Source of the DNA: Tritrichomonas musculus
Lineage: Eukaryota > Parabasalia > Tritrichomonadida > Tritrichomonadidae
Assembly: GCA_039105265.1 (NCBI GenBank)
Contig: JAPFFF010000015.1
Coordinates: 744,001 to 808,000 of the forward strand
DNA length: 64,000 nt
Reading direction: 5' to 3'
A model generated the notes under the pieces. That model was given only the letters and a program-made list of their open reading frames with translations, made no database searches and was not told the origin of the DNA. Both the position numbers and the translations under genes were made by a program. Positions 39,312 through 48,170 of this stretch are shown here, one piece after another (position 1 is the stretch's first letter; each line of letters opens with the position of its first letter).

Positions 39312-41930
39312 TTAAACCAAACCAAATCCTTCGCAGTTTTCAAGGCATATTTGAAGTTTTTTTCTCATCAAATCAATATTCTTATAATCAGGAAGGCTTA
39401 ATTCATTAAAGCAAGTATGCGTTTTCGGGAGTTGGTTAGTATTGCGAACTTTTTCAATTGTTATTTTTAATTGCCCTAAACCTCCAACAGGCGCAGTTTT
39501 GGTTCCAGTAATAAAATATAAGAAATCTGTTCTTTGAGTATCATCCCACTCATGATCTATAATTTGCCATAAATCTTTAATCGTTTGACTAGTTTTATTA
39601 TAGCCACGATAAGTAACACTTTTCTTAAATGCTTCCCAATCTAATTTTTCAATTCCACTCACAAGTTCATCCAATTCAACAGGAGCGAAAATCTTCATTA
39701 TTGGAGTATTACAATTCATATCATAACCTTTTTTGAAGGCAATAAATTGATTTTCAATTGATTTATTTAATTTCCAATCAATAACTTTTTCAATGTATAA
39801 ATCAATATTGTCATTAGTAACAGGAATATTTGATCCGTTTTCAATTAATTCTTTTGTTTGAATTGTATCGAAGTATTCATATGAAAAATCAAACATTAAT
39901 CCAGCATCTTCGATATTTTCGCCTTTTTCTTTGCTTTCTAATAAACTTTTCAACGATTGCGCTATAGATGGATCAATTTCGGCTAAATCATTAATATCAA
40001 ATTTTGAATTCTTGTAATTTAGCAATTTCTTGTACATTAAAAGAGGAAATCTAATTGGTAAGATTACTTTATTGTTGATAGCTATTCCAATGAAAGCACC
40101 AAGAAGTGTAAAATATCTTGCTTGCTCATTTGATTCGCTACTTCTAAACCAATAAAAACGCTCATTGACCAATTCAAACATTCCATAATCAGGCGAAAAA
40201 AGTGTACTCGTAACCAATGAAAAGAATTCACGTGAAACTCCACCAGCGTCATAAGCCTCTTCTCCTTGAAATTGGACTCTTACTTTTCCCATTAACTCTT
40301 TTTGATCTGCAGTTAAAAGTGCTACAAGTGTATCATCTAAAAGATGATCTCGACGAACTTTAATTTTTAAAACACCATATCTTCTTCGATAGCTTGAGTT
40401 TGAATCTGAATCTGAATTAGAAATTAAATCTGAAAATAAACTCGTATCTAAATCGACATTTATATCTATAGCATGAGGCGGACGGTTTCTTATGTAACTA
40501 TCTATATCTGCAAAAATTATGTCAGAATTAGTATTTCGACGCGAATTTATATTTAAATGATTTTGACGATTAGTATTGCTATTTGAACTTGAATTCGTGT
40601 GATTGTTCAATCTAGAATTTGAATTTGAGTTTCTATTATTATTACTAGTATTATTATTATAATTATCATTATCATTATTATTATCTTCTTCTTCGCTGTC
40701 ACTTGAAGTCTCACTATTTTCTGTGTCTTCTTCTATATATGCCTCTTCTTCCTCCTCCTCTTCTTCCTCCTCCTCTTCTTCCTCCTCCTCTTCTTCCTCT
40801 TCCTCTTCTTCTAACAAATATTCTTCCTCTTCTTCTTCTTCGTTGTTACATTTAAGTAATTCGATATGCTTTTTCCCTGCAAAATCTTCAATTTTGAATG
40901 AGGAATTGACTTCTGTAAGTTTAAAATGTGATGAGGATGTAAGGATATTTCCTTTTGGTAGAAGCTTCGATTTTTTGATCATGTTGATCACTGATGGAGT
41001 AAAGAGGAAGGTTGGACGTGAAGAAATAAAACGTATAAGTTCACGTGTAGCAATAAATGTTTTACTGAGGTTCTTGTTTGCAAAAGATTTATATGGAATT
41101 GGATTATCACTCTTATTATTTGCTGGAACAAGAATGAAATGTATAAATTTGGCTGCATTCCATAAAGTTTCATCAAATTGCACTTTTTTAGCTGTAATAT
41201 ACTGTGTTAGCGCATTTTGAATAGCTGAATTCAATTCATCAATAAATATTGATGTTTTAGATATCATTTCCGATAATAATAAATGCGCAGCTGGCAAAAG
41301 AGTCATAACATGATTAATAAGATCTAAGAGTAGGAATTGATTTTCAGAAAAAAGCCTATAAAATAGAAAAGAAATATATATTGCGCGAAGATGATAAAGA
41401 GAATCTATATGAGATTGAATATAATCGTCATCAGATATAATCTTTTTCACTATATCAAAAAGTGGCTGTTGAAGAAAGCGCAAAAATTCAGGATTCGATT
41501 TCTCCGATAAGATAAAATCTTGAATCAATTCTGCTGGTGGATGAATTGAATAAAAATCGATTTCATTTAAGTCGTAAGAAAAAAGGAATGGAAAATTATG
41601 CAAATTTGAAAAAACCTCTATGATCTTAGTTTCATTCTGTATCGCATGATTATGAATGTAATCTGAAAGAAAATCGTTAAAAATAAGTACATTTTCAAAA
41701 ATGGCAAAATCATATAAAGTAGGAGGAAAGTTTGGACAAAGAAAATTTTCATGCTGATGATTTTTTGCAAATACATCAGCTGTTTTATGTAAAAATTCAT
41801 CTGTTTCTGTAGAATAAATAAAGTTAGGACACGATTTGCATTGCGGATGATGGCATCCAAAGCTAATACAACCTTCTGTTAATTGTAAATAATATAAACT
41901 AGTAAATATATTATTTTTTTCAGCTTTCAT
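39312..41930 (-). CDS. UBE3A-like HECT E3 ubiquitin ligase with AZUL zinc domain
   Basis: An 872-residue ubiquitin ligase. The N-terminal AZUL zinc finger is clear: YYLQLTEGC then Cys21, Cys26, Cys31, Cys34 and a later Cys65, the same layout as human UBE3A (E6AP), where it binds the proteasome subunit Rpn10. A long helical region follows, then a poly-Glu tract near 375-400 and an Asn/Ser-rich linker. The HECT domain fills the last ~350 residues (FQGEEAYDAGGVSREFF, LLGAFIGIAINN). The catalytic Cys840 sits in THTCFNELSLP, exactly 32 residues from the end as in UBE3A. The ATG at 41930 is chosen because the longer frame to 41978 has no ATG. AZUL occurs essentially only in the UBE3A family. Confidence 0.93.
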   Translation of the reverse strand: MKAEKNNIFTSLYYLQLTEGCISFGCHHPQCKSCPNFIYSTETDEFLHKTADVFAKNHQHENFLCPNFPPTLYDFAIFENVLIFNDFLSDYIHNHAIQNETKIIEVFSNLHNFPFLFSYDLNEIDFYSIHPPAELIQDFILSEKSNPEFLRFLQQPLFDIVKKIISDDDYIQSHIDSLYHLRAIYISFLFYRLFSENQFLLLDLINHVMTLLPAAHLLLSEMISKTSIFIDELNSAIQNALTQYITAKKVQFDETLWNAAKFIHFILVPANNKSDNPIPYKSFANKNLSKTFIATRELIRFISSRPTFLFTPSVINMIKKSKLLPKGNILTSSSHFKLTEVNSSFKIEDFAGKKHIELLKCNNEEEEEEEYLLEEEEEEEEEEEEEEEEEEEEEEEAYIEEDTENSETSSDSEEEDNNNDNDNYNNNTSNNNRNSNSNSRLNNHTNSSSNSNTNRQNHLNINSRRNTNSDIIFADIDSYIRNRPPHAIDINVDLDTSLFSDLISNSDSDSNSSYRRRYGVLKIKVRRDHLLDDTLVALLTADQKELMGKVRVQFQGEEAYDAGGVSREFFSLVTSTLFSPDYGMFELVNERFYWFRSSESNEQARYFTLLGAFIGIAINNKVILPIRFPLLMYKKLLNYKNSKFDINDLAEIDPSIAQSLKSLLESKEKGENIEDAGLMFDFSYEYFDTIQTKELIENGSNIPVTNDNIDLYIEKVIDWKLNKSIENQFIAFKKGYDMNCNTPIMKIFAPVELDELVSGIEKLDWEAFKKSVTYRGYNKTSQTIKDLWQIIDHEWDDTQRTDFLYFITGTKTAPVGGLGQLKITIEKVRNTNQLPKTHTCFNELSLPDYKNIDLMRKKLQICLENCEGFGLV
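40741..40816. repeat. GAA/GAG tract coding for poly-Glu in the HECT gene
   Basis: A run of about 25 Glu codons made of alternating GAA and GAG (seen as TCTTCCTCC repeats on the plus strand). It is a simple-sequence tract, likely to vary in length, and explains a spurious poly-Ser frame on the opposite strand. Confidence 0.9.
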
Positions 41931-42027
41931 TAATGAAAATATATTCGACAAAAAATTAAAAATTTTACATACAATCAAATTGAAAAAAAAGTAATTGAAT
42001 TAAAATGCAATCAAATTTACCAAAAAA

Positions 42028-43470
42028 ATGTATAATTCGCTTGTAGACACTGAAGATGGAAAATCGCTTTCATCATTAAGCAGTCAAGAACTATCATTAT
42101 TGCAAAAGAAAAAGAAAAGATTGTGCATCATTTTTTGGATTATTTTCGCTATAATAATAGTTATTTCAATAGCATTACTCCTTTATTTTTTTGTTTTTAC
42201 ACATGTTATAGAGAAAATGTATTGGCGTGAAGTGCTACACTGTCGGAAGGGTTTTGAAGATAAAACAAGCCCAATGCAATTTGCAACATTATATAATACA
42301 AAAAGAGGAGTTATTTTATGCGGTGGTGGTTCAGATATTCATCAAGATACAGCAAGGCCAACTTTATTTAGATCTGAAGATGATGGTGAAACATGGTCGC
42401 CAGTACTCGTTGGAGACAAAAATATGTTTTCTTTATATTCATTTATGGAATATCCGCCAGAAAGCGAACACTTTATTGGCCTAATACCCGATTTTTTTGC
42501 ACGTTCATATGATAATGGCAAGTCATGGAATATTTCAACGCTTAATAGAACTGGATTTTCCATGAACTTTAATAAAGAAAATAAAAAGACCGTTATAATT
42601 TCAAAGAATCCTGATGAAATATATCGAAGCGAAGACGGAAATTTCAATTTTGAATCCATAAACTACTGTCACTGCAATGGAACAACAAATATCATCACGA
42701 AGAACGGAAATATGATTTCAAAATCTAATTCTCAGTGCCAAAAAAATAAAATTCATACAAAAAATAAGAAAATGGTAAGATTCAATTCAATTTTGAGCGA
42801 TGATTATGAAGATTCAGCTGGTTGTGATAATTTAAGGGCAATAACATATGCTGGAAACAATACTTGGTATATGGGCGTTGGTGGTGACAGAAATGAAGGC
42901 ATAGGCTTTAATGCCCATGCACGAGTTTTCAAATCAGTTGATGATGGAAAAACTTGGTCTTGCGTTTTTGATCTTGAATCTATAAATACTCCATATAGGA
43001 CAATTTTTTCTGTTTTTGCTTACAATGATAAAGAAGTTTTAATAGGAACCGACAGAGACGAGACAAATTTAACAGTTACCTTTAATCATCCAGGTATATA
43101 TAAAACTACTGATGGTGGTAACACTTGGAAGCACATTCTTGATACTTACGAGTCATTTGACCCGACAATCACAATTGTGAGAAGTTTTTACTTATCAAAC
43201 GATGGAAAACTTTTATTTGCATGCTTAGACTGCTCTTACTCTTCAACAAAAACATGGTCTGATGAGCCTGATAAGAATAAAAACTCAATCATCATTGTTA
43301 GCAAAGATCGAGGTGAAACATGGGAACTTTTTATTAGAACAGAAACAAAAAGACTTTATTGGACAACTGAAACTTTAGATGGGAATTTTCTTGCATCAAC
43401 AGGAGAATACGGGCAAATTCTTAAATCGTCGTTTAAAAAGGAACGACATTCCAGAGGTAATCACAATTAA
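42028..43470 (+). CDS. Membrane-anchored Asp-box (BNR) beta-propeller protein
   Basis: A 480-residue type II membrane protein. After a 30-residue cytoplasmic tail with a KKKK stop, a single helix spans about 32-58. The outer part carries at least five Asp boxes (SxDxGxTW type): SEDDGETW, SYDNGKSW, SVDDGKTW, TTDGGNTW and SKDRGETW. Such motifs mark six-bladed propellers of sialidases, sortilin/Vps10 and related proteins. The catalytic arginine triad of sialidases is not evident by eye, so a binding or non-sialidase role is possible. Cysteines (C211, C213, C228 region) could form disulfides. The gene is divergent from the HECT gene with only about 100 bp between their ATGs, so the promoters must be close. 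Confidence 0.8.
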   Translation: MYNSLVDTEDGKSLSSLSSQELSLLQKKKKRLCIIFWIIFAIIIVISIALLLYFFVFTHVIEKMYWREVLHCRKGFEDKTSPMQFATLYNTKRGVILCGGGSDIHQDTARPTLFRSEDDGETWSPVLVGDKNMFSLYSFMEYPPESEHFIGLIPDFFARSYDNGKSWNISTLNRTGFSMNFNKENKKTVIISKNPDEIYRSEDGNFNFESINYCHCNGTTNIITKNGNMISKSNSQCQKNKIHTKNKKMVRFNSILSDDYEDSAGCDNLRAITYAGNNTWYMGVGGDRNEGIGFNAHARVFKSVDDGKTWSCVFDLESINTPYRTIFSVFAYNDKEVLIGTDRDETNLTVTFNHPGIYKTTDGGNTWKHILDTYESFDPTITIVRSFYLSNDGKLLFACLDCSYSSTKTWSDEPDKNKNSIIIVSKDRGETWELFIRTETKRLYWTTETLDGNFLASTGEYGQILKSSFKKERHSRGNHN

Positions 43471-44070
43471 AATAGGAATATCTGATTTTATTAAATATTC
43501 CTTTGCAAAATTATTTTGAGTTTATGATTAAAGCAGTACTTACTAACTCATCTAAGATATATTTGCTATTTTATTATTATCCAATTATCAAATAACCTTG
43601 CATTATTTCAAAATATATTATCTTATTACTTTCTCTGACCGAGTTATATTATATTTTAGTTAAATGATCTACATGCTTATTAAAATATCATACTTTCTAA
43701 ATTATAAGCATTTAAGAATAGAGCAATATTTCTGTATTATTCTTTTTTAAATTTCTTAAAATTTCTATACTTTTATATCGTATATCATTGAATTAAATCT
43801 GTGAAAGTGAAGATTTATAATTAACATTTAAATTTATTATATATATCATTTTGTTATAATATTGATTTAAAAATAAAGGAAGTAAGAGAATAAAATTGAA
43901 TAAAAGTTGTTAAGAATTTTTTGTGAATTCTTTGAATTTCAAATTTTTTTGAATATTTATAAATACAGTTAAGTAACAAAACTAAAAACGTATTTTTAAT
44001 GGAAAATTCCACTTTTCTGGGAATATTACCAATTATACATTCAAATTTTAATTGAATTTTTTTGAGAATA

Positions 44071-44164
44071 AAAAAATGGAAAATCTAACTTTTTGAAAGT
44101 TTCTTTTCAATTTTCATTTTTTGTTTTATCTTTTTTTATCAAAAAGTCGGATTTTCCATTTTTT
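44071..44164. repeat. Inverted repeat with 26-bp arms
   Basis: Arms at 44071-44096 and 44139-44164 are reverse complements at 24 of 26 positions, with a 42-bp loop. Related TGGAAAA cores occur within 100 bp on either side. It may be a small inverted-repeat element remnant or a strong RNA hairpin. Confidence 0.75.
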
Positions 44165-44568
44165 GAATCATTTTCCATTTTTGTTACTGTACTGTAATTT
44201 TCTTTTCGAGTAATGATTGAATTAAAGAGAAATAAACACCATATGCAGATATAATAAAAAGAAATAATATTTAATTTTATGTGAATAAAATGATCTTGAC
44301 TTATTTGATGTATATTTATTCAAAAAGAAAAACTGACCATTTAAAACTGAAAAAAGTAGAAAGGGAGTTAACTTTTAATTAGTATTGAAAACATCGTCTT
44401 ATTTTTCAATTGGCAAATTTGTATTTAGTTAAATTTTTTTCCATAAAATTTTTTAAATGGCTTGATTTCATTTAAATATTTAATTTAAATTAATAAATGA
44501 CAAAATAAAGTTTTATGATAATTTTTTTTTTCAATGTTTATATTTAAAGATAACACTTGAAAAAGTTA

Positions 44569-44573
44569 TCATA
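44569..44573 (+). promoter_or_regulatory. Inr-like pentamer (TCATA) before the kinase gene
   Basis: TCATA fits TCAYW and lies 26 bp before the kinase ATG. The distance is at the longer end of what is usual; support is weak. Confidence 0.3.
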
Positions 44574-44599
44574 AAAATTTTACTTTTTTTTACAGATTT

Positions 44600-45469
44600 A
44601 TGCAGTGCCCTCCTCCACCTTCTCGCGTTAAAGGCCTTAAGCTTATATCCTTACTAGGAAGCACAAGAAATTCTTTAGTGTATGTCGCATATGATCCCAG
44701 ATCTCGTCAAAAAATGGCTCTAAAGCTTATTCATAAATCAATTATGTCCGTTGAACGACTTGATAGAGAATGTGAGATTCAATTCAATCTAGAACATCGA
44801 TATATCATGCCAATATGTGAATACTTCGACATTCAAGATTTTCGATGTATTTTAATGCCAAGAGCTTATGGCGGTAATCTTACAGAGTTTGTATCGCAAC
44901 ATAGAAATACAAGCCAAGTAATCAATTCCAAAATTATGTTCAAAGTACTTGAAGCAGTGGAATTTTTGCATTATAATAAAATTTTACATGGAGATATTAA
45001 GCCAGCTAATATTGTATTGGCTTCAACGGATACTAACGAACCTTGCCCCCAAATAATTGATTTTGGTCATGCTTGCATTCTTGGAAAACATCAATTATGC
45101 ACTTGTAATTTAATGACATGTATTTATTCAGCACCCGAAGTTTTAGGATTCAAACCACATGGATTTCCTTCTGACATTTGGTCATTGGCTTCAACTTTTG
45201 TATTTCTTGTTACAGGAAAAGACATTTTACACCTCAAACATATAGAAGCTATGTATAATGAAGCTTTGAATTTGAAATTAAGATTTGAATCCAAAGAATG
45301 GGAAATGTATCCAGACTCACTTAAAGACTTATTATCAAAAATGATTCATCATGATCCTTCTAAAAGACCAACTGCTTTACAATGTCTTAATCATCCATTC
45401 TTTGCCGAAATGCTTGGTAAAGAATGGATTAGTGCGGAAATTGAAAAAGATAAAATTAATCCTTTATAG
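44600..45469 (+). CDS. Small protein kinase, single catalytic domain
   Basis: A 289-residue eukaryotic-type protein kinase that is almost only catalytic domain. The ATP lysine is Lys42 (MALKLI). The catalytic loop is LHGDIKPANIVL with Asp132 and Asn137; Gly replaces the usual Arg of HRD. The metal-binding DFG is at 154-156, the APE motif appears as SAPEVLG, and the late DIWSLA and KRPTALQCLNHPFF landmarks are present. The glycine-rich loop is degenerate (LLGSTRNSLVYVA lacks the second and third Gly). The activation segment has several Cys (HQLCTCNLMTC), unusual for kinases. Lack of the HRD Arg suggests activity without activation-loop phosphorylation. It resembles the CAMK/SNF1 side of the kinome but sits in no clear family. 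Confidence 0.88.
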   Translation: MQCPPPPSRVKGLKLISLLGSTRNSLVYVAYDPRSRQKMALKLIHKSIMSVERLDRECEIQFNLEHRYIMPICEYFDIQDFRCILMPRAYGGNLTEFVSQHRNTSQVINSKIMFKVLEAVEFLHYNKILHGDIKPANIVLASTDTNEPCPQIIDFGHACILGKHQLCTCNLMTCIYSAPEVLGFKPHGFPSDIWSLASTFVFLVTGKDILHLKHIEAMYNEALNLKLRFESKEWEMYPDSLKDLLSKMIHHDPSKRPTALQCLNHPFFAEMLGKEWISAEIEKDKINPL

Positions 45470-45661
45470 ATGCGGTATAAATATAGATGCGATTTTTTAT
45501 TAAATTTTCTATATTAATATATCATTTTAATAAACATCTATTTATGTTTTTAATGCGTGAAGTTATATCCAAATAAAATTTTAACTTCATTAAATTTTGT
45601 AACGATTTTTTATTTCAATAATTTGAAATAAATACGTACAGAAAAAGTTTAAATATAATAA

Positions 45662-47758
45662 ATGGAAAAAGAAAAAAAAGAAAAAGATACTGAAAATAGT
45701 AAAAAACAAGCTGTTAAATCTTCTACACCAAAATGCATTTGGGTTAATATAACAAATACGCATTATCCAATTATCCGCCAAGTTGTTGAAGAACTTGGTT
45801 ATAAAATAACAGAATCAGACACAAAACCTCTACTTTTTTGGTATGATAGTGGAGGTCAGCTTGAAATAGCGTCATCGCTTGAACTTTGGCAATTTTATAA
45901 TCACTTTCCATCAATCTGGTCTATATCCAGAAAAGTTGAACTTGCGAAAAATATTGAAAGGATGCAAAAGAGTATGCCAAGGGTATTTACGTTTCATCCA
46001 AAAACTTTTTTACTTCCTGGACAATATGGCGAACTTCGTTCTTTCATGCTCAGCATTTCAAAATCTACAAAACGAACTTTTATCATTAAACCTGACGCTG
46101 GATCTCAAGGGAAAGGAATTATTCTCGTTCAAAACCCAGATCAAATTGAAGACTATTATGAATCCGCTGTTGCCCAGCAATACATTTCACCATTTTTAAT
46201 AGATGGATACAAATTTGATCTCAGAATATATGCATTGCTAACGTCAGTTGATCCGCTTCGAATTTACATTCATAAAGAAGGCATGGCGAGATTTTGCACT
46301 GAAAAATATGTTAAACCAAAGCAATCAAATCTATACCAAGTATATTCGCATCTTACAAATTATTCTCTTAATAAGAAAAATGAAAACTTTCAAAATCCTG
46401 ATAACTTCAACGCGTGCATTGATCAAGTTGAGAACGACGAAAAATCAGAACAAGAAGCAGTTGATCGTTCTGAAATGCCAGAAAACGATAAAGGCAGCAA
46501 ACGTTCTTTATCTAGCATATATCATGATATTGAAAAGATGGGATATTCCACGACAGAATTAAAGAATCAAATAGATAATATTATTTGTCTTACTATTGGC
46601 TCTGTGCAGCCTTTTTTAGCTCATAACTACCACACAGCTATTTCAGCTAACGATGGCAAATCTCGATGCTTTGAAATTCTTGGATTTGATATACTTATTG
46701 ATAAGCATCTCAATCCATGGCTTCTTGAAGTTAATTGTATGCCATCTTTAAGCACGGATAGTCAATTCGATAAAGAACTCAAGCACTCTGTTGTTAAAGG
46801 TGCCCTTAAAATTGTATCATTACAACCGAATTTCAAAAAGATTGTTACAAATCGTCAAAAAGCAGAAACGCAAAAAAGATTGATTAATGTAAATCCCAAT
46901 CCATCATCAGATGCTCCAATCAAACAACTTTTTAATCCTCAGAAAGAGACTGAAATAGCAAAAACCACAAACTGGCGCCAAATTTACCCACCAACGTCAC
47001 CAAATCTGCAAATTTCCACAATAATGGAATCTGTTCTCATTCAAGCTAAAGAGACGCCCGTTGGTGCTGCTGTTGAAACGGTCGCTTCTCGAGCGCGTAA
47101 AGAAGCTGTTATTAAGCAAATTCGCGAACAAGAGCAAAAAGCAAAAATGGAGAAGTTAAAAGCAGGAAATAAAAGGCCACCATTTTCAACTGATACGACA
47201 ATCCCAATTACTAATACAAATGGAAAATCTAGTGGCTGCTCAAATAAGAAGAAATACAATTATTTAGCCAATATTGTTCAAAAGCCAGCTTCTAAAAAAA
47301 TTACACGAGTGAAACTTGCTCCACATTCTTCTCGTTCGAAGGAATCTGAAAGCCATTCTCACATTTCTAGTCATAATTCAGTACTTCTAAATACAAAGCA
47401 AACATCCATTCAGCAAAAACAACAACTTAAGTTTGATAATCTGAGCGTATTTGATTGCGGAAATGGAGTCCCAATAAACCCAATTGAAGAGGGCGAAAGG
47501 AAGAAATTTATTTCGGAGCAAATAGCAATGATTAAAAATTTAAATATAGATGAATGTGTAGCAAAAATTGCTGGGAAGCCTGTCACTCCTTCAAATCAGA
47601 AAAAATCAATTCAACGAAGTATTAGGAAAAACGAAGGAAGTAATCAGCATTCTGCTTTGGACAATTTTCCTGGAATAGCAAAACCAAATAAAAAAATAAG
47701 ACAAGTTTATGGCGCAAAACCTGTTTTAAAGCCTGTTTTAATGTGCATGAATCCTTAA
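45662..47758 (+). CDS. Tubulin-tyrosine-ligase-like (TTLL) amino-acid ligase
   Basis: A 698-residue TTLL enzyme, which adds glutamate or glycine chains to tubulin tails using ATP. The ATP-grasp core spans about 85-400: IIKPDAGSQGKGI near 140, the switch YKFDLRIYALLTSV near 180, HLTNYSLNKKN near 230 and the metal-binding LLEVNCMPSLSTDSQFDKELK near 358. The FDLRIYAL and HLTNYS motifs place it with glutamylases and glycylases rather than with the tyrosine ligase itself. The C-terminal 290 residues are basic and disordered, a likely microtubule-binding tail. Trichomonads carry several flagella, an axostyle and a pelta, all built of modified tubulin. The start is the first ATG, followed by a Lys-rich leader. 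Confidence 0.93.
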   Translation: MEKEKKEKDTENSKKQAVKSSTPKCIWVNITNTHYPIIRQVVEELGYKITESDTKPLLFWYDSGGQLEIASSLELWQFYNHFPSIWSISRKVELAKNIERMQKSMPRVFTFHPKTFLLPGQYGELRSFMLSISKSTKRTFIIKPDAGSQGKGIILVQNPDQIEDYYESAVAQQYISPFLIDGYKFDLRIYALLTSVDPLRIYIHKEGMARFCTEKYVKPKQSNLYQVYSHLTNYSLNKKNENFQNPDNFNACIDQVENDEKSEQEAVDRSEMPENDKGSKRSLSSIYHDIEKMGYSTTELKNQIDNIICLTIGSVQPFLAHNYHTAISANDGKSRCFEILGFDILIDKHLNPWLLEVNCMPSLSTDSQFDKELKHSVVKGALKIVSLQPNFKKIVTNRQKAETQKRLINVNPNPSSDAPIKQLFNPQKETEIAKTTNWRQIYPPTSPNLQISTIMESVLIQAKETPVGAAVETVASRARKEAVIKQIREQEQKAKMEKLKAGNKRPPFSTDTTIPITNTNGKSSGCSNKKKYNYLANIVQKPASKKITRVKLAPHSSRSKESESHSHISSHNSVLLNTKQTSIQQKQQLKFDNLSVFDCGNGVPINPIEEGERKKFISEQIAMIKNLNIDECVAKIAGKPVTPSNQKKSIQRSIRKNEGSNQHSALDNFPGIAKPNKKIRQVYGAKPVLKPVLMCMNP

Positions 47759-48170
47759 TCAAAATTGCTATTATACTTTTTTGTTTTTAATAAATATTTG
47801 TTATTAGACGATAAATTCTCGAATTCTTTTTATTATTCAACTTTATTAAAGTCATTGATTTAAACATTAACAAAAGTATACTTTTGTATTGCCAAATTGG
47901 CATCTGAAATGCAATATCTATCCAACAGTATTGAATTCAAATCATTTAGATAAGCAGTTTGAATTGAAATTGTATATATCTGAATATAATAATTTGTTGG
48001 TAAAATTTTGGCTCATTTTCTTAAGAGATCTCTTCCTTAATATCAATCGAAAATGATTTTTTTCTTTTTTGGAAATCATAATAACTCTTTCTTGAAATAT
48101 TAAAAATGCATAAACAGATTTTTTTTTTCTTAAAGATAATAAGCATAATATCTTTGCTAAAATCATAAAT
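47759..48170. other. Convergent gap with small palindromes
   Basis: About 410 bp between two convergent stop codons. It contains a perfect 16-bp palindrome (CAAAAGTATACTTTTG, 47871-47886) and 4 bp later a second, 12-13 bp one (TGCCAAATTGGCA). No gene is visible. The palindromes could matter for 3'-end formation but that is speculation. Confidence 0.5.

Larger units (their letters stand above)
43471..44599. other. Long AT-rich gap with an inverted repeat
   Basis: About 1.1 kb without a credible gene. It holds a 94-bp hairpin-forming inverted repeat at 44071-44164 and scattered single copies of its TGGAAAA/TTTTCCA core (near 43999 and 44171). The kinase promoter should lie at the right end. 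Confidence 0.5.

Noticed and set aside
40723-41220. Plus-strand ORF starting with a long poly-Ser run
   Set aside because: It is the complement of the poly-Glu tract in the HECT ligase gene, which has strong domain support.
41931-41978. Upstream extension of the HECT ligase frame
   Set aside because: It would need a TTG start; the ATG at 41930 lies just before the AZUL domain, as in UBE3A relatives.
43536-43560. ACTAACTCATCTAAG, resembling a trichomonad branch point and 3' splice site
   Set aside because: It lies after the stop codon of the propeller gene with no matching 5' splice site or downstream exon.
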